The notes under the pieces were generated by a model. It saw only the letters and a list, made by a program, of their open reading frames with translations, ran no database searches and was not told the DNA's origin. Positions 1-10,800 of a stretch of 64,000 nucleotides of DNA are shown in pieces. Position numbers and translations under genes: made by a program. The stretch is from the NCBI GenBank assembly GCA_021155965.1, contig JAJNBJ010000003.1, forward strand, positions 124,001-188,000. Direction: 5' to 3'. The DNA is from Flavipsychrobacter sp. (GTDB lineage: Bacteria > Bacteroidota > Bacteroidia > Chitinophagales > Chitinophagaceae). Numbering within the stretch: the stretch's first letter is position 1; every line of letters starts with the position of its first letter.

Positions 1-45
1 TGAATTATAAACTAAAGTAAAAAATATAAATTAACCAATCACATC

Positions 46-282
46 ATGAAAATCAACATTGAGGTAGAAGTAGATGATCTTACCGGAAGTAATTACCAGG
101 ACTTAAGCACTGATTGCAAACAAAGGCTCATTGCAGAGATAGGAGAAGTGCTGAAAACGACTGTGAATAATGAGCGGGTAACGAAATTAAAGACATTATT
201 GCAGGAACTGCAAAATGAAACAGGCGGCACAGATTTTGACCCTGAAATACTATACGATCTGCTACGCAAAGAAGATGATTAA
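46..282 (+). CDS. hypothetical protein (78 aa)
   Basis: Intact ATG ORF with no recognised domain. Confidence 0.6.
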   Translation: MKINIEVEVDDLTGSNYQDLSTDCKQRLIAEIGEVLKTTVNNERVTKLKTLLQELQNETGGTDFDPEILYDLLRKEDD

Positions 283-311
283 GCCGCGCAGCAATATTCA
301 CAAAAAAGTAC

Positions 312-656
312 CTACACAGAAAACGAGCTACCGCAACCGCAGGTGGAACTTGCATTGGGATTATTGAACACAAAGCCGCGCGCATTCAGCCCGTCTGAGA
401 AGTCAACCTGCATCCCATAGAGGTAAATACCATGTGCGGTTTTCACAAGTACTTTTATTCCTTCTATTTCATGCATTTCGTCGTCTGCCTCTTGTTTATC
501 AAAACCAAGTATATAACTAAGCCCGGAGCAGCCGCCGCCTTTCACGCCTATACGTAAATAAGTATCATTATCAAAACCCGGCTCGCTCATCAGCCTTTTT
601 ACTTCTGCTACTGCATTCGGGGTCAGTTTCACCGGGGCACTGGTCATTACATCCAT
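312..656 (-). CDS. HesB/IscA-family iron-sulfur cluster assembly protein
   Basis: LTPNAVAEVKRL...RIGVKGGGCSGLSY...NPNASSTCGCGSSF: the three conserved Cys of A-type carriers (C, CGC). Confidence 0.93.
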   Translation of the reverse strand: MDVMTSAPVKLTPNAVAEVKRLMSEPGFDNDTYLRIGVKGGGCSGLSYILGFDKQEADDEMHEIEGIKVLVKTAHGIYLYGMQVDFSDGLNARGFVFNNPNASSTCGCGSSFSV

Positions 657-740
657 CGCTATAGGTATTTATGCAAAGTTACCACTACTTTACAGCGTTA
701 CCAAAAACACAACCTTAAAGTATTATTAATGCCTATAGCG

Positions 741-1046
741 CTATAAAGCTGCCTCTGCCAGGCGCTTCTTCCTCAACCGGTAAAGGAAGAACGCAGTAAC
801 ACCTCCAATTACAAGTATGGAAATAAAAGAAAACATATCGTCTGACACAGCTCCGTTAAGCACTATCCATAACAGCAATATTATTATGGTAACAATATTG
901 ATGATCGTACATACACGAACAGTCATGTTCTGCCAGCCAATATTTTTTTTCAGGAAGGAGAAGATAATGCACAAAATATTGAGGGGGATACCTATCCAAA
1001 AGAAGAAATATAATTCCCATAACCCGAAACCAAGGAAATATGCCAT
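741..1046 (-). CDS. hypothetical membrane protein
   Basis: 101 aa with several hydrophobic segments. Confidence 0.5.
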   Translation of the reverse strand: MAYFLGFGLWELYFFFWIGIPLNILCIIFSFLKKNIGWQNMTVRVCTIINIVTIIILLLWIVLNGAVSDDMFSFISILVIGGVTAFFLYRLRKKRLAEAAL

Positions 1047-1187
1047 AAAATTTACGTTTTACAATTAACAGGAATAAAGGTAATAAGTACCGACTGCATA
1101 GGAAATACCATTATAATGGTATTCATGGCTACATTTTTTCTTTTTTTAGATTTTAGCCTACTTTTGCTTTCCTAAAAAATCACATTT

Positions 1188-1751
1188 ATGACAGGGTCAA
1201 TTGAAGAAATAATAGATGACGTATCCTCACATATGAAAAAGGCCATCTTGCACCTGGAAACAGAAATAAGCAAGATACGTGCAGGAAAAGCCACACCTAT
1301 GGTAGTTGATGGCATACATGTGGAATACTACGGCAACCCTACCCCTTTACAACAAGTCGCCAATGTGACCATACCTGATGCCCGCACTGTAAGTATTCAG
1401 CCATGGGAAAAAAACATGCTTGGCCCGATAGAAAAAGCGATAATGGCGGCCAACATCGGCCTTACACCACAGAACGATGGTAATTTCATACGCCTGTTCC
1501 TGCCACCACTTACCGAAGAGCGCCGTAAAGACCTGGTGAAGCGCGTTTATGCTGAAGGCGAACACGCAAAAGTTGCTATACGCAATATAAGGCGCGATGC
1601 TATTGAAGGCGTAAAAAAACTGCAAAAAGATGGCCTTAGCGAAGATATTGCAAAAGACGGCGAAACCCGTATTCAGGGTATTACCGATAAGAACATCGGG
1701 CATGTGGACCAGCACTGCAAGGATAAAGAAAAAGAAATAATGACCGTTTGA
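1188..1751 (+). CDS. frr: ribosome recycling factor
   Basis: 187 aa; KIRAGKATPMVVDGIHVEYYGNPTPLQQVANVTIPDARTVSIQPWEK is an RRF signature. Confidence 0.97.
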   Translation: MTGSIEEIIDDVSSHMKKAILHLETEISKIRAGKATPMVVDGIHVEYYGNPTPLQQVANVTIPDARTVSIQPWEKNMLGPIEKAIMAANIGLTPQNDGNFIRLFLPPLTEERRKDLVKRVYAEGEHAKVAIRNIRRDAIEGVKKLQKDGLSEDIAKDGETRIQGITDKNIGHVDQHCKDKEKEIMTV

Positions 1752-1789
1752 TCCCAAGAATTGGGAGGATATAAATCATTTTATCAGCT

Positions 1790-2695
1790 ATGGACTTGCA
1801 GGAACAAATACTATTATTGCTATCCATACCCATCTATGCCATACTTATTCCCCTGGAGATAGTACTGAGCAATTTTAAACATCACAAATTCTATAGCTGG
1901 AAGGAAACACTGGTAAATATTTACCTGAACCTGCTGAACACGGGCATCGACCTGCTCCTGCGCATATTTATTGGTTTTGCCATCCTTAATTTCTTCTACC
2001 AGTATCATTTCACAATAAACTGGCATCCTGTAGTTTACTGGATAATACTGTTGCTGGGTGAGGACCTGCTCTTCTGGATAGAGCATTATGTTGACCACAG
2101 TGTAAGGTTGTTTTGGGCAGTGCATGTTACGCACCACTCATCGCCAGAGTATAATCTTACCACAGGTTTCAGGTCGTCAGTACTGATGCCGGTGTATAAA
2201 TACTTATATTTTATTCCACTGGTACTGCTCAATTTCCGACCGGTGGATGTTGTGTTCATGTACTCTGCAACGCAGATCTACGGCATATTGGTGCACACTC
2301 AGTCGGTGAAGAAACTGCCAGACTGGATAGAGTTCTTTTTTGTTACGCCATCCCACCACCGGGTACACCATGCCAGCAATATACCCTACCTGGATAAAAA
2401 TATGGGTATGGTGTTCATCATCTGGGACAGGATTTTTGGCACCTTTCAGCAAGAAACGCCGGATGAAGTACCACACTACGGAATAACCAAACCTATAGAA
2501 AAGCCATTTCACCCTGTTCATATTGTAACTCACGAATGGAAAGAAATAGGCAAAGACCTGAAAAGATCAAAGAGTTTTAAAGATAAGTTCAATTACCTTT
2601 TTCGTTCACCGGGCTGGAGCCACGATGGCAGTACCAAGACCTCAAAAATGCTACAGGCTGAATACCTGAGAGAAAATGCGGTAAATGCAAAATAA
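1790..2695 (+). CDS. sterol desaturase / fatty acid hydroxylase family protein
   Basis: His clusters EHYVDH, HVTHHS, HHRVHH with multiple TM segments. Confidence 0.9.
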   Translation: MDLQEQILLLLSIPIYAILIPLEIVLSNFKHHKFYSWKETLVNIYLNLLNTGIDLLLRIFIGFAILNFFYQYHFTINWHPVVYWIILLLGEDLLFWIEHYVDHSVRLFWAVHVTHHSSPEYNLTTGFRSSVLMPVYKYLYFIPLVLLNFRPVDVVFMYSATQIYGILVHTQSVKKLPDWIEFFFVTPSHHRVHHASNIPYLDKNMGMVFIIWDRIFGTFQQETPDEVPHYGITKPIEKPFHPVHIVTHEWKEIGKDLKRSKSFKDKFNYLFRSPGWSHDGSTKTSKMLQAEYLRENAVNAK

Positions 2696-3137
2696 ATCGT
2701 TCAAAAGAGCGTTTATTCTGAACTTATCTATGCGGTATATAACTGTTCTCGCACTAACTATTTTGGCTATATCATGTGACAGGCCTGAATGCACTGATCA
2801 CAATCCTATATTTGAGCGAAACGACCCCAAAAGTGAAGAATATAAGGCTGAATTGGTAAGGCAATTGCTGCACCGAAAACCTAAGTCGATAGACTATTCG
2901 ATCAACTGTTACGATGAGATAGACAATATCCCTTACCTGGTTGTTGACATTATCAGTAAGAACCTCTGTGCGAAAGGGTATCTAAATATAAAAAATGCCG
3001 GCAGGATGGAATGGTTCAAAAAAGTGAGAGGGAATGCCTACCATGGAGCAGGATTGGCAGGCTTAAAATATCATATAGATTCCTCGGGTGGAAACTATAA
3101 TTTCATCTTCGATGATGTGGATTGGATTATGGATTGA
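2685..3137 (+). CDS. hypothetical exported/lipoprotein, tandem paralogue A
   Basis: N-terminal hydrophobic segment ending in a SC lipobox-like site; clearly similar to the next ORF. Confidence 0.7.
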   Translation: MQNKSFKRAFILNLSMRYITVLALTILAISCDRPECTDHNPIFERNDPKSEEYKAELVRQLLHRKPKSIDYSINCYDEIDNIPYLVVDIISKNLCAKGYLNIKNAGRMEWFKKVRGNAYHGAGLAGLKYHIDSSGGNYNFIFDDVDWIMD

Positions 3138-3146
3138 TACCTTTGT

Positions 3147-3560
3147 GTGATGAAGCGCCTGCTTATTTTCCTTTCTGTAGTCCTGTTAGCTGCATGTAAC
3201 AGCAAACGACATGAATGCACGAATTATAACCCCAGGTTTGAGCGGTACGGCCCTAAGAGCAATGAATACAAAGCAGAACTGGCAAGACAATTGCAGCTAC
3301 GTAATTTCGAAAACATCCGGTATTATATTGACAAGTATGAAGAAATAGCTGGCAAGCCCTTCATGGTGGTGGATATAATAGGTGAAGAGCTTTGCGCAAA
3401 AGGCTATATCGACATCAAGAACCCGAACAAAATGCAGAAATTCAAAAATGTTAAGGGCATTTCTTATGCAGGAGCGGAGATAGTGGATTTCCAGTACAAA
3501 ATAGACACTGTGGATGGAAAAATATTATTCCTCTTTGAAGAAGGCAAAGTAAAGGACTGA
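3147..3560 (+). CDS. hypothetical lipoprotein, tandem paralogue B
   Basis: Lipobox LLAAC; shares ECTxxNPxFERxxPKSxEYKAELxRQL and LCAKGYxxIKN with the previous ORF. Confidence 0.75.
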   Translation: MMKRLLIFLSVVLLAACNSKRHECTNYNPRFERYGPKSNEYKAELARQLQLRNFENIRYYIDKYEEIAGKPFMVVDIIGEELCAKGYIDIKNPNKMQKFKNVKGISYAGAEIVDFQYKIDTVDGKILFLFEEGKVKD

Positions 3561-3566
3561 CCCAAA

Positions 3567-3980
3567 CTACAGCCCGCCCATTTTCAGTATCTTCTTATAC
3601 TCCGTAGCACTTACCGGACTAACAGACAACCTGCCTATGCGTATCAACGCCATATTCTCGAAAGTTTTATCTGCTTTCATATCGGCTAATGTTACCGGTT
3701 TAGGCAAAGCTTTTACAGGCTTCAGGTCAACTACCACCCAGTTGGTATCATCCGTGGTTGGATCCTGGTAAAACTCTTTCATTACTTCAGCAATGCCTAC
3801 AATTGCTAAACCTTCATTACTATGGTAAAAGAAAACCTGGTCGCCTTTCTTCATTGCTTTAAGGTGGTTACGTGCCGCAAAATTGCGCACCCCATCCCAT
3901 GTCGCTTTTTTGTCCTTTACCAGTTGGTCCCAACTATAGGTACTTGGTTCTGATTTTACAAGCCAGTAGTTCATATGCAA
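3567..3980 (-). CDS. EVE domain-containing protein
   Basis: MNYWLVKSEPSTYSWDQL...WDGVRNFAARNHLKAMKKGDQVFFYHS is a typical EVE domain start. Confidence 0.92.
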   Translation of the reverse strand: MHMNYWLVKSEPSTYSWDQLVKDKKATWDGVRNFAARNHLKAMKKGDQVFFYHSNEGLAIVGIAEVMKEFYQDPTTDDTNWVVVDLKPVKALPKPVTLADMKADKTFENMALIRIGRLSVSPVSATEYKKILKMGGL

Positions 3981-4016
3981 ATATTGTGCTGTAAAGATAA
4001 TATCCTCATTTCAACA

Positions 4017-4388
4017 TTAATACAACACCCGTACAGGATAAGTTATTCTAGGAGTATGTACGTAAATAAGGCAACACGCACAATTCTGCACCTCCTGTGG
4101 AATTATTTTAAAACTGATAGTATCGCCTTTAGGGGCAAAACCAAACTGGCAGGCATTGGCAACAGTGAATACGTTATTGCGAACCTCGTAGGGCATTGCA
4201 TTGCTGTCTATCCAATTATCAATGCCTAAACTGTCGTTATCTATAACCTGTATCACATTCTGGCAGCAAAGGCTGTGCAGTACCACACCTTTGTAAACAC
4301 CAACAGGAGTATTGTTTGTACTGCTCCGCCGGCAACTTAAAGCCGCTATTGCCAATACTAACAGGATCAAGGCTGATCTTCTTTCCAT
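4017..4388 (-). CDS. hypothetical lipoprotein
   Basis: N-terminal hydrophobic segment with LSC site. Confidence 0.55.
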   Translation of the reverse strand: MERRSALILLVLAIAALSCRRSSTNNTPVGVYKGVVLHSLCCQNVIQVIDNDSLGIDNWIDSNAMPYEVRNNVFTVANACQFGFAPKGDTISFKIIPQEVQNCACCLIYVHTPRITYPVRVLY

Positions 4389-4392
4389 TTCG

Positions 4393-5358
4393 TTATTTAT
4401 CCCTTAAAAGTAAGTAATTAGCCAATTCAAACAGCGGCTCCTTGCGTTTTGATGGAATAGCCAGTTCCTCAAGACACCCGTAAGCCCTCCTGGAGTACAG
4501 AGAGACAGCCTCCCTGCAGGCTGCATCTGCACCTGTTTCAGTATAAATGGTGAGCATTGATTTTACTTTATCATCACCATCTTGCCCTGTCAGGGTTGCT
4601 ATTTCTTCCCGTTGCCCGTTATGCGCATTTTCGAGCGCCTTTATGTGCAGATAAGTCTTTTTATTTTCTTTTATATCGCCACCATTTTGCTTGCCTAGTT
4701 TTTCCGCGTCTCCAAAAGCATCCAGGTAATCGTCCTGCAACTGGAATGCAATGCCCATATTCTTGCCAAATTCATAGAGCTTGTTAGCGCTGTCTCCCAG
4801 TGCGCCACCCACCATGGCGCCCATTTTCAGGCTACAGGCAAGTAAAACAGATGTTTTCAGGGTTATCATGTGCATATACTCATCAATACTAACATCATTC
4901 CTCGATTCAAAATCCATATCCATCTGCTGGCCTTCGCAAACCTCTATCGCCGTTTTATTGAACAGCCTTAACACTTGCGGCAGGCTGGCCTTAATTTTCG
5001 CCAGGTGGTCGTAAGAATAAATGCTCATCACATCACCGCAAAGTATGCCTGCCGTCAGCCCGTACTTTGCATGAATGGTTGGGTTGCCACGCCTAAGCGG
5101 GGCATTGTCCATAATATCATCATGTATCAGTGTAAAATTGTGGAATAGTTCTATACCCATTGCCGCATGCCAGGCATCTTCAGTAATACCATCAAAAAGC
5201 TCATTGGCCATCAGGCACAGTGCAGGCCGTATTCTTTTGCCACCTTTTTGCAAAAGGTAACGGCAAGGGTCATATAACGTAACAGGCGATGGGGCAAATG
5301 GTAATGAAGCAGCAAAACGTTCTTCAAAAAGCTTTGCTATATCTGCGAAAGAATGCAT
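4393..5358 (-). CDS. polyprenyl synthetase family protein
   Basis: GGKRIRP, DDIMDNAPLRRG and LQDDYLD (both Asp-rich motifs). Confidence 0.94.
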   Translation of the reverse strand: MHSFADIAKLFEERFAASLPFAPSPVTLYDPCRYLLQKGGKRIRPALCLMANELFDGITEDAWHAAMGIELFHNFTLIHDDIMDNAPLRRGNPTIHAKYGLTAGILCGDVMSIYSYDHLAKIKASLPQVLRLFNKTAIEVCEGQQMDMDFESRNDVSIDEYMHMITLKTSVLLACSLKMGAMVGGALGDSANKLYEFGKNMGIAFQLQDDYLDAFGDAEKLGKQNGGDIKENKKTYLHIKALENAHNGQREEIATLTGQDGDDKVKSMLTIYTETGADAACREAVSLYSRRAYGCLEELAIPSKRKEPLFELANYLLLRDK

Positions 5359-7428
5359 TTATCTCTTTTTATGTTTGTATTTTTTATTGTCTTTGCCCCT
5401 TCCTTTCTGATCTCTCCCTTTCCTGCTCAAATTTACATTATCAAACGATAATGCCGTGCCCTTCCTGTCTGTTTGCGGCACTTCCAGTAACTGGTAATCA
5501 ATTTGCCGTTTCGCAAGGTTCGCCGCTGTTACCTTTACCCTTACTTTATCGCCCATTGCAAACCTTAAACCGGTATGCCTTCCCACTAAAGCGTATTCCC
5601 CTTCATTGAACACAAAATCATCAAATTCAGCCAGGTCGTTTGCAGAAACCATGCCCTCGCATTTATGTTCCACAGTTTCTGCCCAAAAACCGAATGCGGC
5701 TACCCCGCTTATAACAGCGTCAAAATCCTCGCCAACATAATCCTGCATATACTCCACCTGCTTGTATTTATTAGCTGCGCGCTCTGCCTCCATGGCCCTC
5801 CGTTCCTGGTCGGAGCAGTGCCGGCATTGTGCCTCCAGGTGTTTGATGGGTTTTACATTATCTTCTATACATTGCAGCAGAATACGATGCACCAGTACAT
5901 CGGGATAGCGGCGGATGGGGGAGGTAAAATGGCAGTAGTGTTCAAATCCCAGGCCATAATGCCCAATATTATCGGTAGTGTACACAGCTTTCGACATAGT
6001 GCGGATGCCCAATTGCTCCAGCACGTGTTGCTCAGGCTTACCCTCCACCGTCTCCAGCATCTGGTTGAACGAGCGGGCAATAGCTTCCGGAGTTCCCAGG
6101 TCGAACTTAACACCAAACCTTGCAGCAAATAAGGTAAATACCCTCAGTTTATCCTCATCCGGCACATCATGCACACGATAAGGAAAAGGTATTTTATCAC
6201 CTTTATATTCCATACTCCCTACATATTCTGCAACAGTCCTGTTTGCCAGCAACATGAATTCCTCGATCAATTGGTGTGCCTCCTTGCTTTCTTTCACAAC
6301 TATGCCTATTGGCCTGCCTGATTCATCCAGTTCAAACCGCACCTCCTGCGATGAGAAATTGATCGCTCCCTTTTTAAACCTTTGCTGGCGCAGGTTACGG
6401 GCAATAGCGTTCATAAGATGTATCTCCTGCTCATGGTCACCGCCCGCACCCTCAATTATTTCCTGCACTTCTTCATATGTAAACCGCCTGTCGGAATGGA
6501 TAAGCGTTTTATTTATCGAGTAGTCTTTTACCTTTCCCTGCTTATTGATCTGGAAAATGACAGAGAATGTGTACTTGTCCTCATGAGGCCGTAACGAGCA
6601 AAGTTCATTCGACAATCGCTCAGGCAACATAGGCAGCACCCTGTCCGGCAGGTACACGCTCGTTGCCCGTTGATAAGCTTCCTTATCCAATGCAGACCCT
6701 GCTTCTATATAATGTGCCACATCGGCGATATGCACGCCAACTTCATACAGGCCATCTTTTAACTCCCGGAAAGAAAGGGCATCATCAAAGTCTTTTGCAT
6801 CAACGGGGTCAATGGTCATGGTAAGCACATTGCGCATATCCTTTCGATTCTTTATTTCCTGCTTATCTATACCTTCCGGGTAACGCGCCGCGTCCTCAAG
6901 CACATCGTCAGGAAAAGTAAGCGGGAAACCATTTTCCACCAGCAAGCCCTGCATAGCGATCTCGTTCACCGATTCATGGGTAAGCACACTTACAATTTCG
7001 CCAACCGGGTTTTTCGTTTTCCCGGTCCATTCCACAATACGCCCCATGGCATGATCGCCATTCTGTGCGCCATTAAGTAAATGCAATGGTATATATATAT
7101 CCACCGGCATTTTGTCGCTCTCCGGCACCAGGAAAGCAAAATGTGGATGCACCTCTACCCTGCCGCTAAACTCCGTTTGCTTGCGGCGCACTATTTCTGT
7201 AATAGTTCCTTTCAGCCGCTTATTATTATCAAAATAGCCTCTTACTTCTACCTTTACTTCATCGCCGTTCAGGGCATTGTTCATATTTTCCCGCTCTATC
7301 ATTATGTCGCTGTCCAGGTCTGGCACAACCACAAAACCCATCCCGCTGCGTGTCACCTCAAGTTTACCGGTATAAACCTTTCTTCCGCCGCCATCGTTTT
7401 TATTCTTTCTTTTATTATTCTTTGCCAT
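5359..7428 (-). CDS. rnr: ribonuclease R
   Basis: RNB domain (TIDPVDAKDFDDALS...HIADVAHYI...FTSPIRRYPDVLVHR) with cold-shock and S1 domains and a basic C-terminus. Confidence 0.95.
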   Translation of the reverse strand: MAKNNKRKNKNDGGGRKVYTGKLEVTRSGMGFVVVPDLDSDIMIERENMNNALNGDEVKVEVRGYFDNNKRLKGTITEIVRRKQTEFSGRVEVHPHFAFLVPESDKMPVDIYIPLHLLNGAQNGDHAMGRIVEWTGKTKNPVGEIVSVLTHESVNEIAMQGLLVENGFPLTFPDDVLEDAARYPEGIDKQEIKNRKDMRNVLTMTIDPVDAKDFDDALSFRELKDGLYEVGVHIADVAHYIEAGSALDKEAYQRATSVYLPDRVLPMLPERLSNELCSLRPHEDKYTFSVIFQINKQGKVKDYSINKTLIHSDRRFTYEEVQEIIEGAGGDHEQEIHLMNAIARNLRQQRFKKGAINFSSQEVRFELDESGRPIGIVVKESKEAHQLIEEFMLLANRTVAEYVGSMEYKGDKIPFPYRVHDVPDEDKLRVFTLFAARFGVKFDLGTPEAIARSFNQMLETVEGKPEQHVLEQLGIRTMSKAVYTTDNIGHYGLGFEHYCHFTSPIRRYPDVLVHRILLQCIEDNVKPIKHLEAQCRHCSDQERRAMEAERAANKYKQVEYMQDYVGEDFDAVISGVAAFGFWAETVEHKCEGMVSANDLAEFDDFVFNEGEYALVGRHTGLRFAMGDKVRVKVTAANLAKRQIDYQLLEVPQTDRKGTALSFDNVNLSRKGRDQKGRGKDNKKYKHKKR

Positions 7429-7527
7429 GCATCAATATTAATTCTTCTATAAAGGTAGGCTGTATAGCCGAATTTGGAGATTTGACGTGTTAAAGGTGTA
7501 ATAAAACTTCCATTAACAAAGAATAAG

Positions 7528-7559
7528 TTTGTTTGCTAAACCTGCAACCCCTACATTTG
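7528..7559 (+). promoter_or_regulatory. putative Bacteroidota-type promoter of the tRNA-fMet gene
   Basis: TTTG (7528-7531) - 20 nt - TACATTTG (7552-7559), matching the -33 TTTG / -7 TAnnTTTG consensus, just upstream of the tRNA. Confidence 0.55.
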
Positions 7560-7584
7560 CACTCCACCTCAAAAAGGTGTATAC

Positions 7585-7656
<72 letters not shown>

Positions 7657-7660
7657 CTAA

Positions 7661-7698
7661 AATAAAAAAGGAACGTATTATGCGTTTCCTTTTTTATT
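7661..7698 (+). terminator. putative terminator downstream of tRNA-fMet
   Basis: aataaaaaaggaa ... ttccttttttatt inverted repeat followed by T/A-rich sequence. Confidence 0.55.
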
Positions 7699-7704
7699 TA
7701 TTAT

Positions 7705-7757
7705 TCAGCGGCAGAATCGGGCTCATAACCCAAAGGTCACTGATTCGATCCCACAGC
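7705..7757 (+). pseudogene. degenerate partial tRNA-fMet copy
   Basis: tcgggctcataacccaaaggtcactgattcgatccca (7717-7753) matches the intact tRNA 7610-7646 at 35/37 positions; acceptor and most of the D-arm are lost. Confidence 0.85.
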
Positions 7758-7768
7758 TGCTTTTAGCC

Positions 7769-7816
7769 CCAATAAATAATACAGGCGGCCACTTGGCCGC
7801 CTGTATTATTTATTGG
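7769..7816. terminator. bidirectional hairpin
   Basis: Perfect 22-bp inverted repeat ccaataaataatacaggcggcc-actt-ggccgcctgtattatttattgg. Confidence 0.8.
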
Positions 7817-7880
7817 ATACTCTGTTTTTAGTGCTTCCATCCACAAAAAACTCAAAATCAACGTTTCTGATATACGATCG

Positions 7881-10800
7881 TTATCTTGAAATAGCCACCG
7901 GGATGTTTATTGTGCCCCCATCAGCATATATTGTCAACAGATATATACCATTGGCAAGATCACTGTTTAACTGTATTCTATGGCTTATTGCTCCATTCGT
8001 GTTAGTTATTGTATTACTATAAACGACACGGCCTGTCAGATCGATTATATCCATGCGTATGAGGTTATTATCTGACGGTATGTGTCCTTTAACAACAAAT
8101 TCTCCATTATTAGGATTGGGAATAACCCTGATGTCTGCTGGCAGTTTAGACACTCCTTTCACCTCAACACCATAAACGTACACTGTTAGAGAAGATGAAC
8201 CGGACATACCGGCACATGCGCTGCTTGCGGTAACTTTACAGGAAACAACATCGCCATTGGCAAAGTTGGACCTTGTAAGAGAAACACCGGTTACTCCGGC
8301 AACAATGTTGCCGTTGATCTTCCATTCGCATACAGGTGCTGTTCCGCCATTGTTGATCACTGCGGTTATGGTCATTGACTGACCAGGCGTGATGTTAGGC
8401 TGAGAAGTAACAAGCGATACCGTTGGCGGTACAGGAGCATCAACGCGCATGATCACCTTATTGCTTGTAGCATCATCGATCCGGCGGCAACTGTAACTGC
8501 TCGTCATTATACATTCTATTTCATCTCCATGCTCAGGCCGATAGCTATATATTGATGAAGAAGCTACCACAATACCGTTCCTGACCCATTGGTATGCAGG
8601 CGAAGCACCTCCGAATGTTGCGGTTGCCTGGTAAGTAACATTAGTGCCCTCGCAAACATTAAAACTTGGGCTTGCCGTGATTGTTACAGATGGTGTTTCG
8701 GTATTGCCAACAGTGATCGTTTTTGATGCAGATATGCTTAATGGTAACGCACATGCAATACTGCTGGTCATTTGTACTGACACCACATCTGCATCTGTCG
8801 GCAGGTAAGTGAAAGAGCTACCTGCACCCATGCCTGTGCCATTCACTGACCACTCGTAGTACGGTGCAGAACCTCCATTCACAGGAATAGCCGTGAGCGT
8901 GATCAATGTGCCTGAGCAAGCGGTATCCCCAACGCTTGACGCAATTATAACTGACGGGATCGAAGCCGGGATAACGCTTACAGATGCACTTCCGGACATA
9001 TTGTTCACGCAACCGGTAACTGTGTCGGTAGCGCGGACAGTGTATACTCCGGCAGCAGTTTGAAGTCCCAGGCCAGAAGCAAAACCAGTACCATTTAACG
9101 GGCTGCCGGTGGGAGAAGTGCCATTGTAAAGCTGGTAGCTAACGCCAACAGAGGTATTTGCAATGCCAATAGAAACACCTGCACCACCCGCGCAATAGCT
9201 GCCGCCGCCAACAACAAGATGCGAAACAGGAAGCGGGTTGATAGCTATTGAAGCAGTACCCGGCATGGTTGATAAACATCCGGTTGCAGCATCAACTGCT
9301 GTAACAATATATGATCCGGGTACAACCTGAGGCCCGAAATCCACAGGACCTCCTGTGCCAGGTACTGGCACGCTAACCAGTGTTGTACCATTATACAACC
9401 TGTAGTTGATGCCTGCATCGGAACCAACTACGCCTATTGTAACCCCACTGCCGCCAGGGCAATAGCTGCCACCGCCTGTAACTGCGAAGCCGGCCGGTGA
9501 CGGGCTGATACCAACGATCGTCGTTCCGGTCATGTTGCTGGCACAGCCGGTAATTAAATTGGTCGCTATTGCGGAGTAAGTACCTGTTGCAGTGGTCAAA
9601 CCGAAATCAATTGCTGATCCGGTGCCTGTGAAAGGTGTGCCAAAAGGCGTGCCATCTAATAACAGCTGATATGTTACACCTGTAGAGGAACTGCCAAGGC
9701 CAATGTGTACACCTGTGCTGCCGGCACAGTAATTGCCACCGCCATTTATCGCAAATACTGCGGGAGCAGTATTTGTGCTCACGTTAGCCGCACCCGACAT
9801 AGTGCTGGTGCAGCCGGTAATATCATCAGTAGCAACAATATTGTAAGCGCCTGTAGTTGTTCGCAACCCGAGATCAATTGCACCACCCGATCCGGCAACA
9901 ACAAGGCCAGATGCAGTTGTGCCCATGAAGGACTGGTAGCTTACGCCAGCATCAGAGTTGCTCAGGCCGATCGGCACACCCGCTCCGCCTGGGCAATAAC
10001 TGCCGCCCCCGGTAACTGTATACACATTTGGCCTTGCATCAATTGATACATTTGCAGATCCCGACATCGTATTGACGCAAGCTGAAGTTGCATCAGTGGC
10101 GATCACGTTGTATGTTCCTGCCATCAGGTAACTGCCAAAATCTAAGGAAGATCCTGTGCCGGCCATAGGAGGGCTCACAGCCGTTGAACCTTCGTAAAGT
10201 TGGTAATTAATGCCGGTGGCAGAGCCATCTATGCCTATATGCGCGCCCGGGCCTGCATCACAATAACTGCCACCGCCGGTTACATTATATTGTGCTGGTA
10301 ACGTAACTATACTAACTACAGCGCTTCCATTCATTGCATTGGTGCATGAGGTCACGTCGTCTTTAGCGATCACGGTATAATTTCCTGCTGCTACCTGGTT
10401 GCCAAAGTCGAGTGGCGCGCCTGTACCGGCTAACGGAGTACCCACTGTTGAAGGTCCCTCGTAAAGCTGGTACGACACTCCGGTAACAGAACCATTTAAT
10501 TCTACGTTGCGTCCTGTGCCGCCTGCGCAATAACTTCCACCTCCAAGAACATCGTATGCAACTGGCAGCGGGTCAACAACTACATCAGCGGAGCCATACA
10601 TCATGTTTTGGCATCCTGTGCCTATACTGGTTGCTTTAACCTGGTAATTACCTGCGATCGTCTGCAGCCCGAATCCGATAGGTGCACCGGTACCGGAAAT
10701 AGCCAGGCTGGCCGCGGTTGTCCCCCTGTACAGTTGGTAGGTTATACCCGGATCAGAAAAGCTGACACCAACATGTACGCCAGTACCATCTGCACAGAAA

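Noticed and set aside
3567-3980. EVE domain protein as part of a modification-dependent defence system
   Set aside because: Stand-alone EVE protein without nuclease or McrBC-like partners; likely a general RNA/modified-base binder.
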